This document shows, in pieces, positions 1-9,779 of a stretch of DNA of 64,000 nucleotides. The stretch lies in assembly GCA_030431455.1 (NCBI GenBank), contig JAUIJE010000008.1, positions 305,929 through 369,928 on the forward strand, given 5' to 3'. Origin of the DNA: a bacterium. Lineage in GTDB: Bacteria; Myxococcota; UBA727; JAUIJE01. The first letter of the stretch is position 1. Every line of letters begins with the position of its first letter. The notes beneath the pieces were generated by a model. That model was not told where the DNA came from and made no database searches. It saw nothing but the letters and a program-made list of their open reading frames with translations. Made by a program: the position numbers and the translations under genes.

Positions 1-489
1 CCGCCCCCGGTCGCGGACAAGCCCGCCGTCGCCCCCCCCGCCGCGCACAAGCCGGCCTCGGTCGCCGCCGCCGAAGCGGCGGTGCGCCCCCCCGACGTCC
101 CCGAGACGAGCCCGCCGGCGCCGCCCACCGACACCGGCGAGGCCCCCCCCGCGGACGCCCCCGCCGCCCGCACCGACCAAGTGGGCGAGCTCGAAAGCCC
201 CGCGCCGGTCACCTTCGAGCTCAAAGAGCTCCCGGTGCACAAGAAGATCAAAAAGCTCGTGCTGCGGGCCGAGTCGTACCTGCGCAAAGAAGAGTTCAAC
301 GAGGCGGAGCGCGTGCTCAAGCGCGCCATTCGTCTCGACCCCAACTACCCGTTGCCGTACCGCACGCTCGGCATCGTGCGCGCGCGCGACGAGAACTACG
401 ACGGCGCGCGCTGGGCGTACCAGAAGTACCTCAAGCTCGCCCCCCACGCGCCCGACGCCCCCGACGTGCGGCGCATCCTCGGCCAGTAG
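1..489 (+). CDS. TPR-repeat protein, 5' end outside window
   Basis: The frame is open from base 1, so the start lies upstream and 162 residues are visible. The first 70 or so are a Pro/Ala/Asp-rich low-complexity linker. About two TPR motifs follow, recognisable from RAESYLRKEEFNEAE and AIRLDPNYPLPYRTLG, and the protein ends soon after. In Myxococcota this layout is common at the C-terminus of envelope-associated or kinase-linked scaffold proteins. The function of this protein cannot be told without its N-terminus. The TPR call is secure and the protein identity is not. Confidence 0.75.
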   Translation, partial: PPPVADKPAVAPPAAHKPASVAAAEAAVRPPDVPETSPPAPPTDTGEAPPADAPAARTDQVGELESPAPVTFELKELPVHKKIKKLVLRAESYLRKEEFNEAERVLKRAIRLDPNYPLPYRTLGIVRARDENYDGARWAYQKYLKLAPHAPDAPDVRRILGQ

Positions 490-633
490 CCGCCGCCGCC
501 GCGCCGGATCATTTGCGCCACCCCGCGGGCACGCCCCCGTCGAGGGATCGCGTTGCCGTTTGCCGGGTCGTCGCCGGGCGGGTACCCTTTTCGCTGGAAC
601 GCAAGGCGTGGCCCGGCCGCGCCCGGGGGTGAC

Positions 634-3600
634 ATGAACAAGCTTTCCCTCCTCGTGCTCGCAGGCTGTGTGGCCGCCCTGGCCGGCTGCCCGAACGGGA
701 CCGACATCGGCGGGCCCGATGCGAGCGTGTTCGTCGGCCCCGATGGCGGCATCCCCATCTTTGGTGACGGGGATGGCGACGGGGACGGGGATGGAGACGG
801 CGACGGCGACGGCGACGGCGATGGAGACGGGGATGGAGACGGCGATGGCGACGGCGACGGCGACACCGTGTTCGTCGACGCGGTCACCCCGCCCACCGGG
901 AGCACCGACGGCGGCTACCGGGTCAAGATCGAGGGCCTCGGCTTCAGCCCCCAGAGCATGGTCTCGTTCAACGACGTGGCCGGCGACCAGATGTTGTTCA
1001 TCGACGAGCGCACCCTCACCGTGCGGGTGCCGCCCAGCGACGTGCCCGGCCCGGTGACGGTCAAGGTCACCGACCCCCTCGGCGAGGGTGAGCTCGAGGG
1101 CGCGTTCACGTACTACCGCCCGGTGTCCCTCGCCAGCATCGACCCCGCCACCGGGCCGACCACCGGCGGCACCCTGGTCACCGCCACCGGCGCGGGCTTC
1201 AACGACGAGATGATTCTTCTTCTCGACGGGCGCCAGGTCATCGACCTCACCATCGTGTCCGACACCGAGGCGACCTTCCTCACCCCCGCGGGGACGGCCG
1301 CGGGCCGCGTCGACGTCGAGGCCAACGACGGCTTCGCCCGCTCGACCATCGAGCTCGGCTGGACCTACGAAGACGCGCTCACCCTCGACAGCGTGTCTCC
1401 CGATGTCATCGCCTTCGGCGAGACCCCCATCCTCGACGTGCGGGGCGCGGGCTTTGGCGACGACACCACGTTCCTCGTCGGGGGCGTGCCCGCCACCGTC
1501 GACAACTTCATCGACGACACCCGGGTGCGCATCCAGCTGCCCGCGGGCCTGTCCGGGGTGCTCGACCTGGAAGCCGACAACGGCACCACCGTCGCGCTCC
1601 TCGAGGCGGCCCTGTTCGTGTTCGACGCGCCCACCGGCGGCTTTGCCCTGCACGCGGTGCTCCCCACCCGGGGCGACCCCCTCGGGGGCACCGTGATCAC
1701 CGTGCTCGGCGAAGGCTTCACCGACGGCGCCGACGCCCCCATCGTCGACAGCGTCACCGTGGGCGGCGCGGCCTGCGCCGATCTGACCGTGGTCGACGAC
1801 AAACAGCTCACCTGCACCGCGCCCGCCGGGGCCGAAGGCGCAGCCGACATCGTCGTCAACGTCTCCACCCCCGACACCCTCACCCTCGGTGGCTTCGTCT
1901 ACGCCACCCCGCTCACCCTCGACGCGGTCAACCCCGGCCAAGGCCCGGCCGCGGGGGGCACCGCCATCACCGTCACCGGCCGCGGCTTTGGCGGCGACAC
2001 CGCGCTGTACGTGGGCGCGCTCCCCGTCGCCGACCTCGTCGTCGTCGACCCGCAGACCCTCACCGGCACCACCCCCCAAGGGTCGGCGGGCTTGCAGAAT
2101 GTGCGCGTCACCTCGGGCGGCCGCCAAGCCACCAAAACCAACGGCTTCCGCTACGTCACCGACCTCTCGGTCCTCGGCGTGTTGCCGGCCCGCGGCGGCG
2201 TCAGCGGCGGCACCTTCATCACCGTCACCGGGTCTGGCTTTCAGTCCGGCGTGACCTCGGTGCTGTTCGACCAGCTGCCCGCCCAAGAGGTGGTCGTGGT
2301 GTCCGACAGCAAGCTCGTGGCCCGCACCCCGCCCAACGCCCCGGGCATCAAAGACGTCACCGTCTCCACCGCGTTCGGCTCGGCCGTCGCCACCGCCGCT
2401 TACACATACTTCGATCCCACCTTCCTCATCGGCGGCACCCGCGGGGGCGAAATCGACGGCGCGATCTACGTGACCGTGCTCGACGGCATCACCAGCTTGC
2501 CCGTGCCCGACATGATGGTGTGGCTCGGCACCGACGGCCAAAGCCCCCACGTGACCACCACCAACTTCATCGGCCAAGCCACATTGTCCGCCCCGAGCAT
2601 CGAGGGGCCCCAGACCGTGAGTGTGGCCGGCGATGGGTATGAGTACGCCTCCCTCGTCGACGTCAACGCCACCGAGGTCACCCTTTACCTCAACCCCACC
2701 AACCTCTCGATCCCCGGCAACGGCCCGCCCCCGCCCGCGCCCCCGCCCGCCACCATCCGCGGACGGGTGTTCGGCTTTGCCAAGGAGTTCTTCGACCCCG
2801 CCGCGCTCTCCCAGGATGAAATTGCATTGGCGGTGGTCACCACCACCGCGCGCGACGAGTTCCGTGGGGTGCCCAACCCCGGCGGCGAAAACGTCGTGTT
2901 CGAGGAGGGCGGCGAGTACTTCATCGCGTTCTCGCGCCCCGGCCGCCTCGCCCTCGTCGCCATCGCGGGCATCTTCAACCTCGAGACCCAAGAGTTCCGC
3001 ATGCGGCAGATGGGCGTGCGCCGCGAGGTGTACCCCGCGTTTGGCCTCGACCTCGAAGAGCAGGACATCGAGCTGACCATCGCCCTCGACGAGGAGGTCG
3101 AGCTCTCGATGCCCGACGCCCCCCTGGGCGAACCCGGCGGCCCCACCGTCACCCGCGTGATTCCGTTCCTGCGCTTCGGGGGCGAAGGCGCGCTCGCCTA
3201 CACCACCGCGGTGGACGCGGTGCGCAACCACACGCTGTCCACCATGCCCGATGTGCCCGGGGAGATGCTCACCTTCATCGCCGGCGCGTACAACACCGAC
3301 AACGCCGGCAACCTGATCATGGAAGGCGGCACCGTCTCGTCCACCGCCGGGGACCGCAACGTGTTCGGCGATGGCACCGAAGACTTCGCGATCGAAGATG
3401 CGTTCGGCAACAGCATTGTGGCCGGGGCCTACCTCGTCGTGACCCGCCCCGACGGCAGCCGCTGGGCGTCGGAGATCACCTCGGTGCTGAGCAGCACGCA
3501 GCTGTTCTTGGCCAAGCCCGTGCCCTTCACCGAAGCGGGCTTGACCTACCACATCGGCAACCCCGGCTACCCGAGTTCGCAAGTCGTGCAGGACGGCGTG

Positions 3601-4029
3601 GGCGACCTCATCGGCGGGGTCACCATCCAACCCGTGCTCGGTCTCCCCGAGCCCCTGGAGCCGGTCAACAACGGCGTGCTCGGGCCCGAACGCCAGCTGC
3701 GCTGGAAAGCGGCCAACGGGCAGCTCCCGTCCATGCACCAGATCATCGTGCTCAACGGCGGCGTCGCCGGTGACGGCGACGACGTGCGCTGGAACTTCTA
3801 CATCGACGGCACCCGCACCAAGGTCCCGATCCCCCGCGTGCCCGACTCGGTGGCCGGCACCAGCCTCGACGTGCCGCCCCAAGACATGGTTCCCGGCGGG
3901 TTCGCTTGGTACCACGTGTCGATGCTGGTCCCGGGCTTCGAGTACAACAACTGGAGCTACCTCGACATCGGCCTGCTCGGCCGGCGCGCGTGGACCGAGA
4001 ACCTCACGCGGTTTGTCTACGGGGAATAG
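634..4029 (+). CDS. Lipoprotein with (Gly-Asp)n linker and IPT/TIG repeats
   Basis: 1131 residues. ATG 634 starts a typical lipoprotein signal (MNKLSLLVLAG...AALAGC), so the protein should be lipid-anchored; the frame extends upstream but without a signal peptide. A run of about 17 Gly-Asp pairs follows. Next come about six IPT/TIG immunoglobulin-like repeats (residues ~85-610), each with the pattern P..G...GGT.. V.G.GF. A carboxypeptidase-regulatory-like beta-domain follows (DGAIYVTVLDGITSLPVPDM), then a Pro-rich hinge and an unassigned C-terminal region. This looks like a long surface rod carrying binding domains. A -10-like TACCCT at 583-588 lies about 45 bases upstream. Its partner is unknown. 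Confidence 0.85.
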   Translation: MNKLSLLVLAGCVAALAGCPNGTDIGGPDASVFVGPDGGIPIFGDGDGDGDGDGDGDGDGDGDGDGDGDGDGDGDGDTVFVDAVTPPTGSTDGGYRVKIEGLGFSPQSMVSFNDVAGDQMLFIDERTLTVRVPPSDVPGPVTVKVTDPLGEGELEGAFTYYRPVSLASIDPATGPTTGGTLVTATGAGFNDEMILLLDGRQVIDLTIVSDTEATFLTPAGTAAGRVDVEANDGFARSTIELGWTYEDALTLDSVSPDVIAFGETPILDVRGAGFGDDTTFLVGGVPATVDNFIDDTRVRIQLPAGLSGVLDLEADNGTTVALLEAALFVFDAPTGGFALHAVLPTRGDPLGGTVITVLGEGFTDGADAPIVDSVTVGGAACADLTVVDDKQLTCTAPAGAEGAADIVVNVSTPDTLTLGGFVYATPLTLDAVNPGQGPAAGGTAITVTGRGFGGDTALYVGALPVADLVVVDPQTLTGTTPQGSAGLQNVRVTSGGRQATKTNGFRYVTDLSVLGVLPARGGVSGGTFITVTGSGFQSGVTSVLFDQLPAQEVVVVSDSKLVARTPPNAPGIKDVTVSTAFGSAVATAAYTYFDPTFLIGGTRGGEIDGAIYVTVLDGITSLPVPDMMVWLGTDGQSPHVTTTNFIGQATLSAPSIEGPQTVSVAGDGYEYASLVDVNATEVTLYLNPTNLSIPGNGPPPPAPPPATIRGRVFGFAKEFFDPAALSQDEIALAVVTTTARDEFRGVPNPGGENVVFEEGGEYFIAFSRPGRLALVAIAGIFNLETQEFRMRQMGVRREVYPAFGLDLEEQDIELTIALDEEVELSMPDAPLGEPGGPTVTRVIPFLRFGGEGALAYTTAVDAVRNHTLSTMPDVPGEMLTFIAGAYNTDNAGNLIMEGGTVSSTAGDRNVFGDGTEDFAIEDAFGNSIVAGAYLVVTRPDGSRWASEITSVLSSTQLFLAKPVPFTEAGLTYHIGNPGYPSSQVVQDGVGDLIGGVTIQPVLGLPEPLEPVNNGVLGPERQLRWKAANGQLPSMHQIIVLNGGVAGDGDDVRWNFYIDGTRTKVPIPRVPDSVAGTSLDVPPQDMVPGGFAWYHVSMLVPGFEYNNWSYLDIGLLGRRAWTENLTRFVYGE
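763..864 (+). repeat. Hexanucleotide array coding for (Gly-Asp)17
   Basis: Degenerate GGNGAY hexamers in frame encode Gly-Asp alternation directly after the lipoprotein signal. Similar arrays lie at 9975-10172 and 22529-22642. All three follow a predicted lipidated Cys and precede a folded repeat domain, which suggests a flexible acidic tether. Third positions vary, so selection seems to act on the protein as well as the DNA. Confidence 0.95.
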
Positions 4030-4167
4030 CCAACCACCAGCGTGGGAGCGCCTTGCGTGACGCGGGGGCGGGACCCATGATGGGTCGATGCACGGTCTTC
4101 GGATGTGGATGGTCGGGACCCAGGACAGGCGTCAGATGTCGTTTGATGGTCTGGCCGAGTTCGGCGG

Positions 4168-4845
4168 ATGACGAGCCGCCACGCGACCTTGCTCGGCTTG
4201 GCGCTCGCCATCGTAGGGAGCGGGTGTGGCAACCGCGACGGCCATTACGTCGAAGACGTGCGGCTCCAGTCCGAGTCCCCGCTGATCACCCCGCTCAGCC
4301 ACAAGCCGGTGTGCGCGCTCGGCCTTGACGTCAGGTCGCACCGCCGAACCACGGGTCGGTCGTCGGGGAGTTCGTACGATCGGGCCCGACCCCGGTTCGC
4401 GCCGGGCCTTCATGTGCAGATGGGCGATCGCCTGTTGCCGGTGGTCGGCCACGGGGGAGACCCCGCGCCGCTCGCCACCGGGGAGCGGTGGTCCTGGGAC
4501 GGCAAGACCCCCGCCCCCGACGAGCTGTTTGGCCACGGGTCCGATTCGTCGCTCCGCTGTGTGCAGCGCAACACCAAATACGAGTGTCTGTCCCTGACCA
4601 GCGTGTACGCGGTCGAACGGTTCGTGCGATGTGACGAGCCGATCACGCTACGTGGCTTCGTGACCCCCAAGGGGTTTGTCCTCCTGGACCCCGCCGAAGA
4701 ACAAGCGGACACAGTGGCATTGCTGCTTTCTTGGTTCACCTCGGCCGCGTTTGTGATCTTCGGGGGGTTGATGGCGGGCATGATGGTCGTGACCTGGCTC
4801 GGGTTCTGGGTGTGGAGCCGCACCGGGCGCCGGAGGAAGCCATGA
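4168..4845 (+). CDS. GIDE/BAM-like membrane protein A
   Basis: 225 residues. The N-terminal hydrophobic segment ends at a lipobox-like VGSGC. A region beginning ESPLITPLSHKPVCAL resembles the start of the GIDE/BAM domain (known from MULAN-type E3 ligases and bacterial membrane proteins), with its P-L-S-P-L-S-x-K-x-C pattern. A strong membrane segment is at ~190-216, followed by a basic tail (RTGRRRKP). There is no RING finger. The neighbouring gene at 4842 overlaps by 4 bases and has the same layout, so the two are paralogues and probably partners. The domain call is by eye and tentative; the membrane topology is clear. Confidence 0.6.
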   Translation: MTSRHATLLGLALAIVGSGCGNRDGHYVEDVRLQSESPLITPLSHKPVCALGLDVRSHRRTTGRSSGSSYDRARPRFAPGLHVQMGDRLLPVVGHGGDPAPLATGERWSWDGKTPAPDELFGHGSDSSLRCVQRNTKYECLSLTSVYAVERFVRCDEPITLRGFVTPKGFVLLDPAEEQADTVALLLSWFTSAAFVIFGGLMAGMMVVTWLGFWVWSRTGRRRKP

Positions 4846-5516
4846 AGCGGGCCGGGGCGCGCGGGTGGATGGCGGTCGCCGCGATCACCGGGGCGGCGCT
4901 GTGGTCGTCGTGCGGCGGGCTCGAACACACCAACAACCGCGTGGGGGGCGTGCTCCGGGCGGCCGCGCCCATTTCCGCCCCGTTCAGCGGGGAGACGGTG
5001 TGCGCCCACCAGGTGGTGGCGTTTGCCCCCGGGGTGAACGCCCTGGGGGTCGTGGCCGCGGCGCGCCTGATCACGGCCGAGGCCACCCCCGGGCCGGTGC
5101 ACTACGCGCCCGGGGCCACGGTGGAGATCGAAGGCGAACGGTTGGTCGTCGACGGAGACCGGGGCGCGCCCTATCCCTGGTCGGGGGCGCGGCGCCTGGA
5201 CGACGCCGAGCGCGCAGTGGCATTGCAAGACGTGGACCGGCGCAGCGGGGACGTCGGGTCCCTGATGGAGCGGTGGATCCGGTGCGACGCGCCGGTGGCG
5301 ATCCGGGGCGAGGGGGTCGACGGGCGGTTCGTGACCTTCGACGACCGCGCGGAGCGGGCGGCGCGGGTGCGGAGCAAGGAATGGTCGGTGGCGAAGTTCG
5401 GCTTTGTCCTGTTCGGCATCCCCGTGCTGTGGGTGGTCTTCTTGCTGCTCATGGCGCGTCGCTATTCACGAATTCGAAAAGAGCGCCTCGGCGACCTCCC
5501 GCCCACGGACCCGTAG
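4842..5516 (+). CDS. GIDE/BAM-like membrane protein B
   Basis: 224 residues. The ATG overlaps the stop of the upstream paralogue (ATGA), which implies translational coupling. The N-terminus is a hydrophobic segment ending in a lipobox-like LWSSC. The text APISAPFSGETVCAHQVV matches the same GIDE/BAM-like opening as its neighbour. A membrane helix lies at ~188-210 (FGFVLFGIPVLWVVFLLL), and a short basic cytoplasmic tail follows. It is probably a two-protein membrane module with the 4168 gene. The substrate and role are not apparent. Confidence 0.6.
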   Translation: MKRAGARGWMAVAAITGAALWSSCGGLEHTNNRVGGVLRAAAPISAPFSGETVCAHQVVAFAPGVNALGVVAAARLITAEATPGPVHYAPGATVEIEGERLVVDGDRGAPYPWSGARRLDDAERAVALQDVDRRSGDVGSLMERWIRCDAPVAIRGEGVDGRFVTFDDRAERAARVRSKEWSVAKFGFVLFGIPVLWVVFLLLMARRYSRIRKERLGDLPPTDP

Positions 5517-5617
5517 CCCGGCCTCGACGTCCGGCGACGTTCGCGTGGCTGAAGCCAGCTCGGGCGCTCGTCGTGGCCCTGGCGAGCGCACGGCAGCTTT
5601 TGATTGTGAGGTGCGCT

Positions 5618-6346
5618 CTAGAAGAAGTGCCGCCGCACGATGTTCATGAAGTCGGCGGAGAAGTTCTCCATTTCCGCGCCGATGACTTTGATGCGGTTGC
5701 CGAAATAGTTGAACGCGATGACCGCGGGGATGGCCGCGAGCAGGCCGGCGGCGGTCGCCACCAATGCCTCTGCAATCCCGGGGGCGACGGTGGTCAAGCT
5801 CGCGCTCTTGAACTTCGCGATGTCGGAAAAGGCGTTGATGATGCCCACCACCGTGCCGAACAGGCCGATGAACGGCGCGGTCGAGCCCACGGTGGCCAAA
5901 AAGGGAATCAGCCGCTCGAGCTCGGTCATCTCGCTGGACGAGGCCCGCCGCAGGGAGCGCTCGATGTTCTCGGCGCCGTCGAGGTGGTGACCGGCCGCAG
6001 CCTCGTCCTTTTCGCGTTTCTTGACCTTGAGCAGCTCTTGGTACCCGGCGCGAAATACCTGGGCGAGCGGGCTCTGGGCCAGCGCTTCGCTCTGGCCGTA
6101 GATGTCGTCCAGCCGCTTGGACTGCCAGAACACGTCGAGGAACTGCACCGACTGCTGCTCGGCTTTGCGCACCGCGACGAACTTGAGCAGGATGATGCCC
6201 CAGCTCGCCACCGAGAACAGCACGAGCAGGATCATGGTCAAAAACCCGACCGGGCCGGCGTCGGTGACCGCCGAGACCAGGGTGAAGGCCGGCTCGGCGC
6301 TTCCCTCGGCTTGCTCGACCACCACTTGGATGTATTCGGGCGACAT
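5618..6346 (-). CDS. MotA/TolQ/ExbB-type proton channel subunit
   Basis: 242 residues. It has the three membrane segments of TolQ/ExbB: one near residues 30-50 (FLTMILLVLFSVASWGIILL), then a large cytoplasmic part with YQELLKVKK, then two C-terminal helices containing GSTAPFIGLFGTVVGIINAF and AAGLLAAIPAVIAFNYF, the family's conserved motifs. TolQ/ExbB proteins form pentameric proton channels with TolR/ExbD. No TolR/ExbD gene lies beside it, so its partner must be encoded elsewhere. The start is fixed by ATG 6346, followed directly by the family N-terminus. It is convergent with the 4842 gene. Confidence 0.9.
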   Translation of the reverse strand: MSPEYIQVVVEQAEGSAEPAFTLVSAVTDAGPVGFLTMILLVLFSVASWGIILLKFVAVRKAEQQSVQFLDVFWQSKRLDDIYGQSEALAQSPLAQVFRAGYQELLKVKKREKDEAAAGHHLDGAENIERSLRRASSSEMTELERLIPFLATVGSTAPFIGLFGTVVGIINAFSDIAKFKSASLTTVAPGIAEALVATAAGLLAAIPAVIAFNYFGNRIKVIGAEMENFSADFMNIVRRHFF

Positions 6347-6467
6347 GGGCCGCGTTATCGCGCGCTCGGCGTTGTTTTTCGATGAAAAAATGCGCCCGGG
6401 CCCCCGGCGCCTGCCCTTGGCGGCGCGCCCCCGTCGGACTAGACCCCGCGTCGGAGGTGTTGGTCCT

Positions 6468-7094
6468 ATGAGCCGTCCGGTGTTGCGCAGCTACTCTTTC
6501 ATCGACTCGCTGCAGCCCCAGCTCGCCGCCCACATGTGCACCGGCTCGCGCGGGTACTTCCCCGTGCCCGGGGTCGCCAGCCTGTACATCGAGATCGCGC
6601 CCGGCATGGCCATCCACCGCTTGCTCGACGTGGCGCTCAAGGCCACCGCGGCCAAGCCCGCGACCCTCGTCGTCGAGCGTGCCTACGGCATGCTCGAGGT
6701 CCACCACGAGGACAAAGGCGAAGTGCTGCTCGCCGGCGACGCGGTGCTCAAGCAGCTCGAGGCCACGCCCCAGGACCGGATCAAACCCACCCTGGTGTCC
6801 AACACCATCATCCGCAGCGTCGAGCCGATGCACGCCATGGTCCTGGACAACATCCGGTTCGGGTCGATGATCGTGCCCGGCCAGTCGTTGTTGATCATGG
6901 AGACAAAACCCGCGGCCTACATCGCCATCGCCGCCAACGAGGCGGAGAAGGCCGCCGACGTCACCCTCGTCGACATCCGGCCCTTCGGCGCGTTCGGCCG
7001 GCTGTACATGTGCGGCGACGAGGCCCACGTCGACGCCGCCTCCGAAGCCGCCACCGCCGCCATCGAGGCCATCGACGGGGTCGCGGACAAGTGA
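6468..7094 (+). CDS. Lone tandem BMC-domain (microcompartment shell-like) protein
   Basis: 208 residues. I see two BMC-like repeats. The first is ~38-100 (ASLYIEIAPGMAIHRLLDVA, then a KPATLVVERAYGMLEVHH-type strand and GEVLLAGDAVL). The second is ~140-205 (LLIMETKPAAYIAIAANEAEKAADV, then a LVDIRPFGAFGRLYMCGDE strand, then a helix). This alternation is that of tandem BMC-T shell proteins, which form trimeric pseudohexamers. No microcompartment enzymes, pentamer (BMC-P) or other shell genes are in the window, so it may act outside a classical compartment. SD GGAGG is at 6453-6457. The kinase gene at 7183 follows at 88 bases. Confidence 0.7.
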   Translation: MSRPVLRSYSFIDSLQPQLAAHMCTGSRGYFPVPGVASLYIEIAPGMAIHRLLDVALKATAAKPATLVVERAYGMLEVHHEDKGEVLLAGDAVLKQLEATPQDRIKPTLVSNTIIRSVEPMHAMVLDNIRFGSMIVPGQSLLIMETKPAAYIAIAANEAEKAADVTLVDIRPFGAFGRLYMCGDEAHVDAASEAATAAIEAIDGVADK

Positions 7095-7182
7095 CCGTGC
7101 CCCCCGCGTGTACGGCAGGCAACCACGTCTCCCCACCCGCAATGCCCGCGCCGATCCACGATCACGGGTGTATGCTCGAGCC

Positions 7183-8894
<1,712 letters not shown>

Positions 8895-8898
<4 letters not shown>

Positions 8899-9674
8899 TC
8901 ACCGTCGTGATCCTGGCCGCCCAGCTCGCCCTCCCCGCCCAGGCCGACGTCGACGCCGCCCGCGCAGCCGAAGAAAAGGCCTTCGCCGCCATCGACGAAC
9001 AACGCTGGTGCGATGCCGCCCACCGCTTCCTCGACGCCAATGACATTGCGCCGTCGGTGGACCTCATTTACAACGCGGCCCAAGCCGCGGACTACGCCGG
9101 GGACCGCAAGCTCGCGCTGCGGCTCTACGCCGACCTCGTCGGGGCGTACCCGGGCAGCGACCGCCAAGAGGCGGTCAACCAGCGCATGGTCGAGCTCACC
9201 GGGGAGGTCACCAAGTCGGGCGCGGGCACCGCCTGCCCCGAACGCACCACCCCCGAAGCCCCCGCGGCCACGCTCCCCGACGACGCGCCCGACGCCAACC
9301 CCGACACCGCGGCGGTCACCGGCGAGGGGGCCCCGGCCGACAGCGACACCAGCGGGGGCGGCGGCATGTCGTTCTTGCCGTGGGTGGGCGTCGGCGTCTC
9401 CGCGGTGGCGGTCCTCGCCGGGGGCGCGATGGTCGCCGCCGGGGGCGGCCAAGCCTTGCTGCACAGCTACGCCAAAGGCCAGATCGAAAACGCCCAAGCC
9501 ACCGGCAGCGACGTGCCCGACGGTGCCCACGACCTGCAAAGCGGGGCCCGGGCCGCCTGGCAGACGTGGGGTGAAGCGACCTTTTTCGCCGGCATCGGGA
9601 CCGCGGTGATCGCCACCCTGCTCGTCGGTGCCGCCGCCACCTGGGGCGTCGTCGACCTGGTGCTCGCCGAGTAG
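8895..9674 (+). CDS. Exported TPR-like protein coupled to kinase
   Basis: 259 residues. The ATG overlaps the kinase stop codon (ATGA). A signal-peptide-like N-terminus (MITVVILAAQLALPAQAD) is followed by a helical TPR-like segment (residues ~20-100; AEEKAFAAIDEQRWCDAAHRF and LIYNAAQAADYAGDRKLALRLYADL), then a low-complexity linker. Two membrane segments lie at ~165-185 and ~230-255. This arrangement is frequent beside Myxococcota kinases, where the periplasmic TPR part may work with the kinase. The topology is clear and the role is inferred from context. Confidence 0.75.
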
Positions 9675-9779
9675 CCACCCGCCACGGTGTCGAACGCCGT
9701 GCGATAAACAGCGACATGTCGTTGCATGTCACGCGCCCGGGGCGACGTGACCCACCGCACGGTGTGGTACCGTGAGGTC

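Noticed and set aside
5586..5636. GAGCGCAC/GTGCGCTC stem between convergent genes as terminator
   Set aside because: It has an 18-19-base loop and no T-run, so it is not a convincing terminator.
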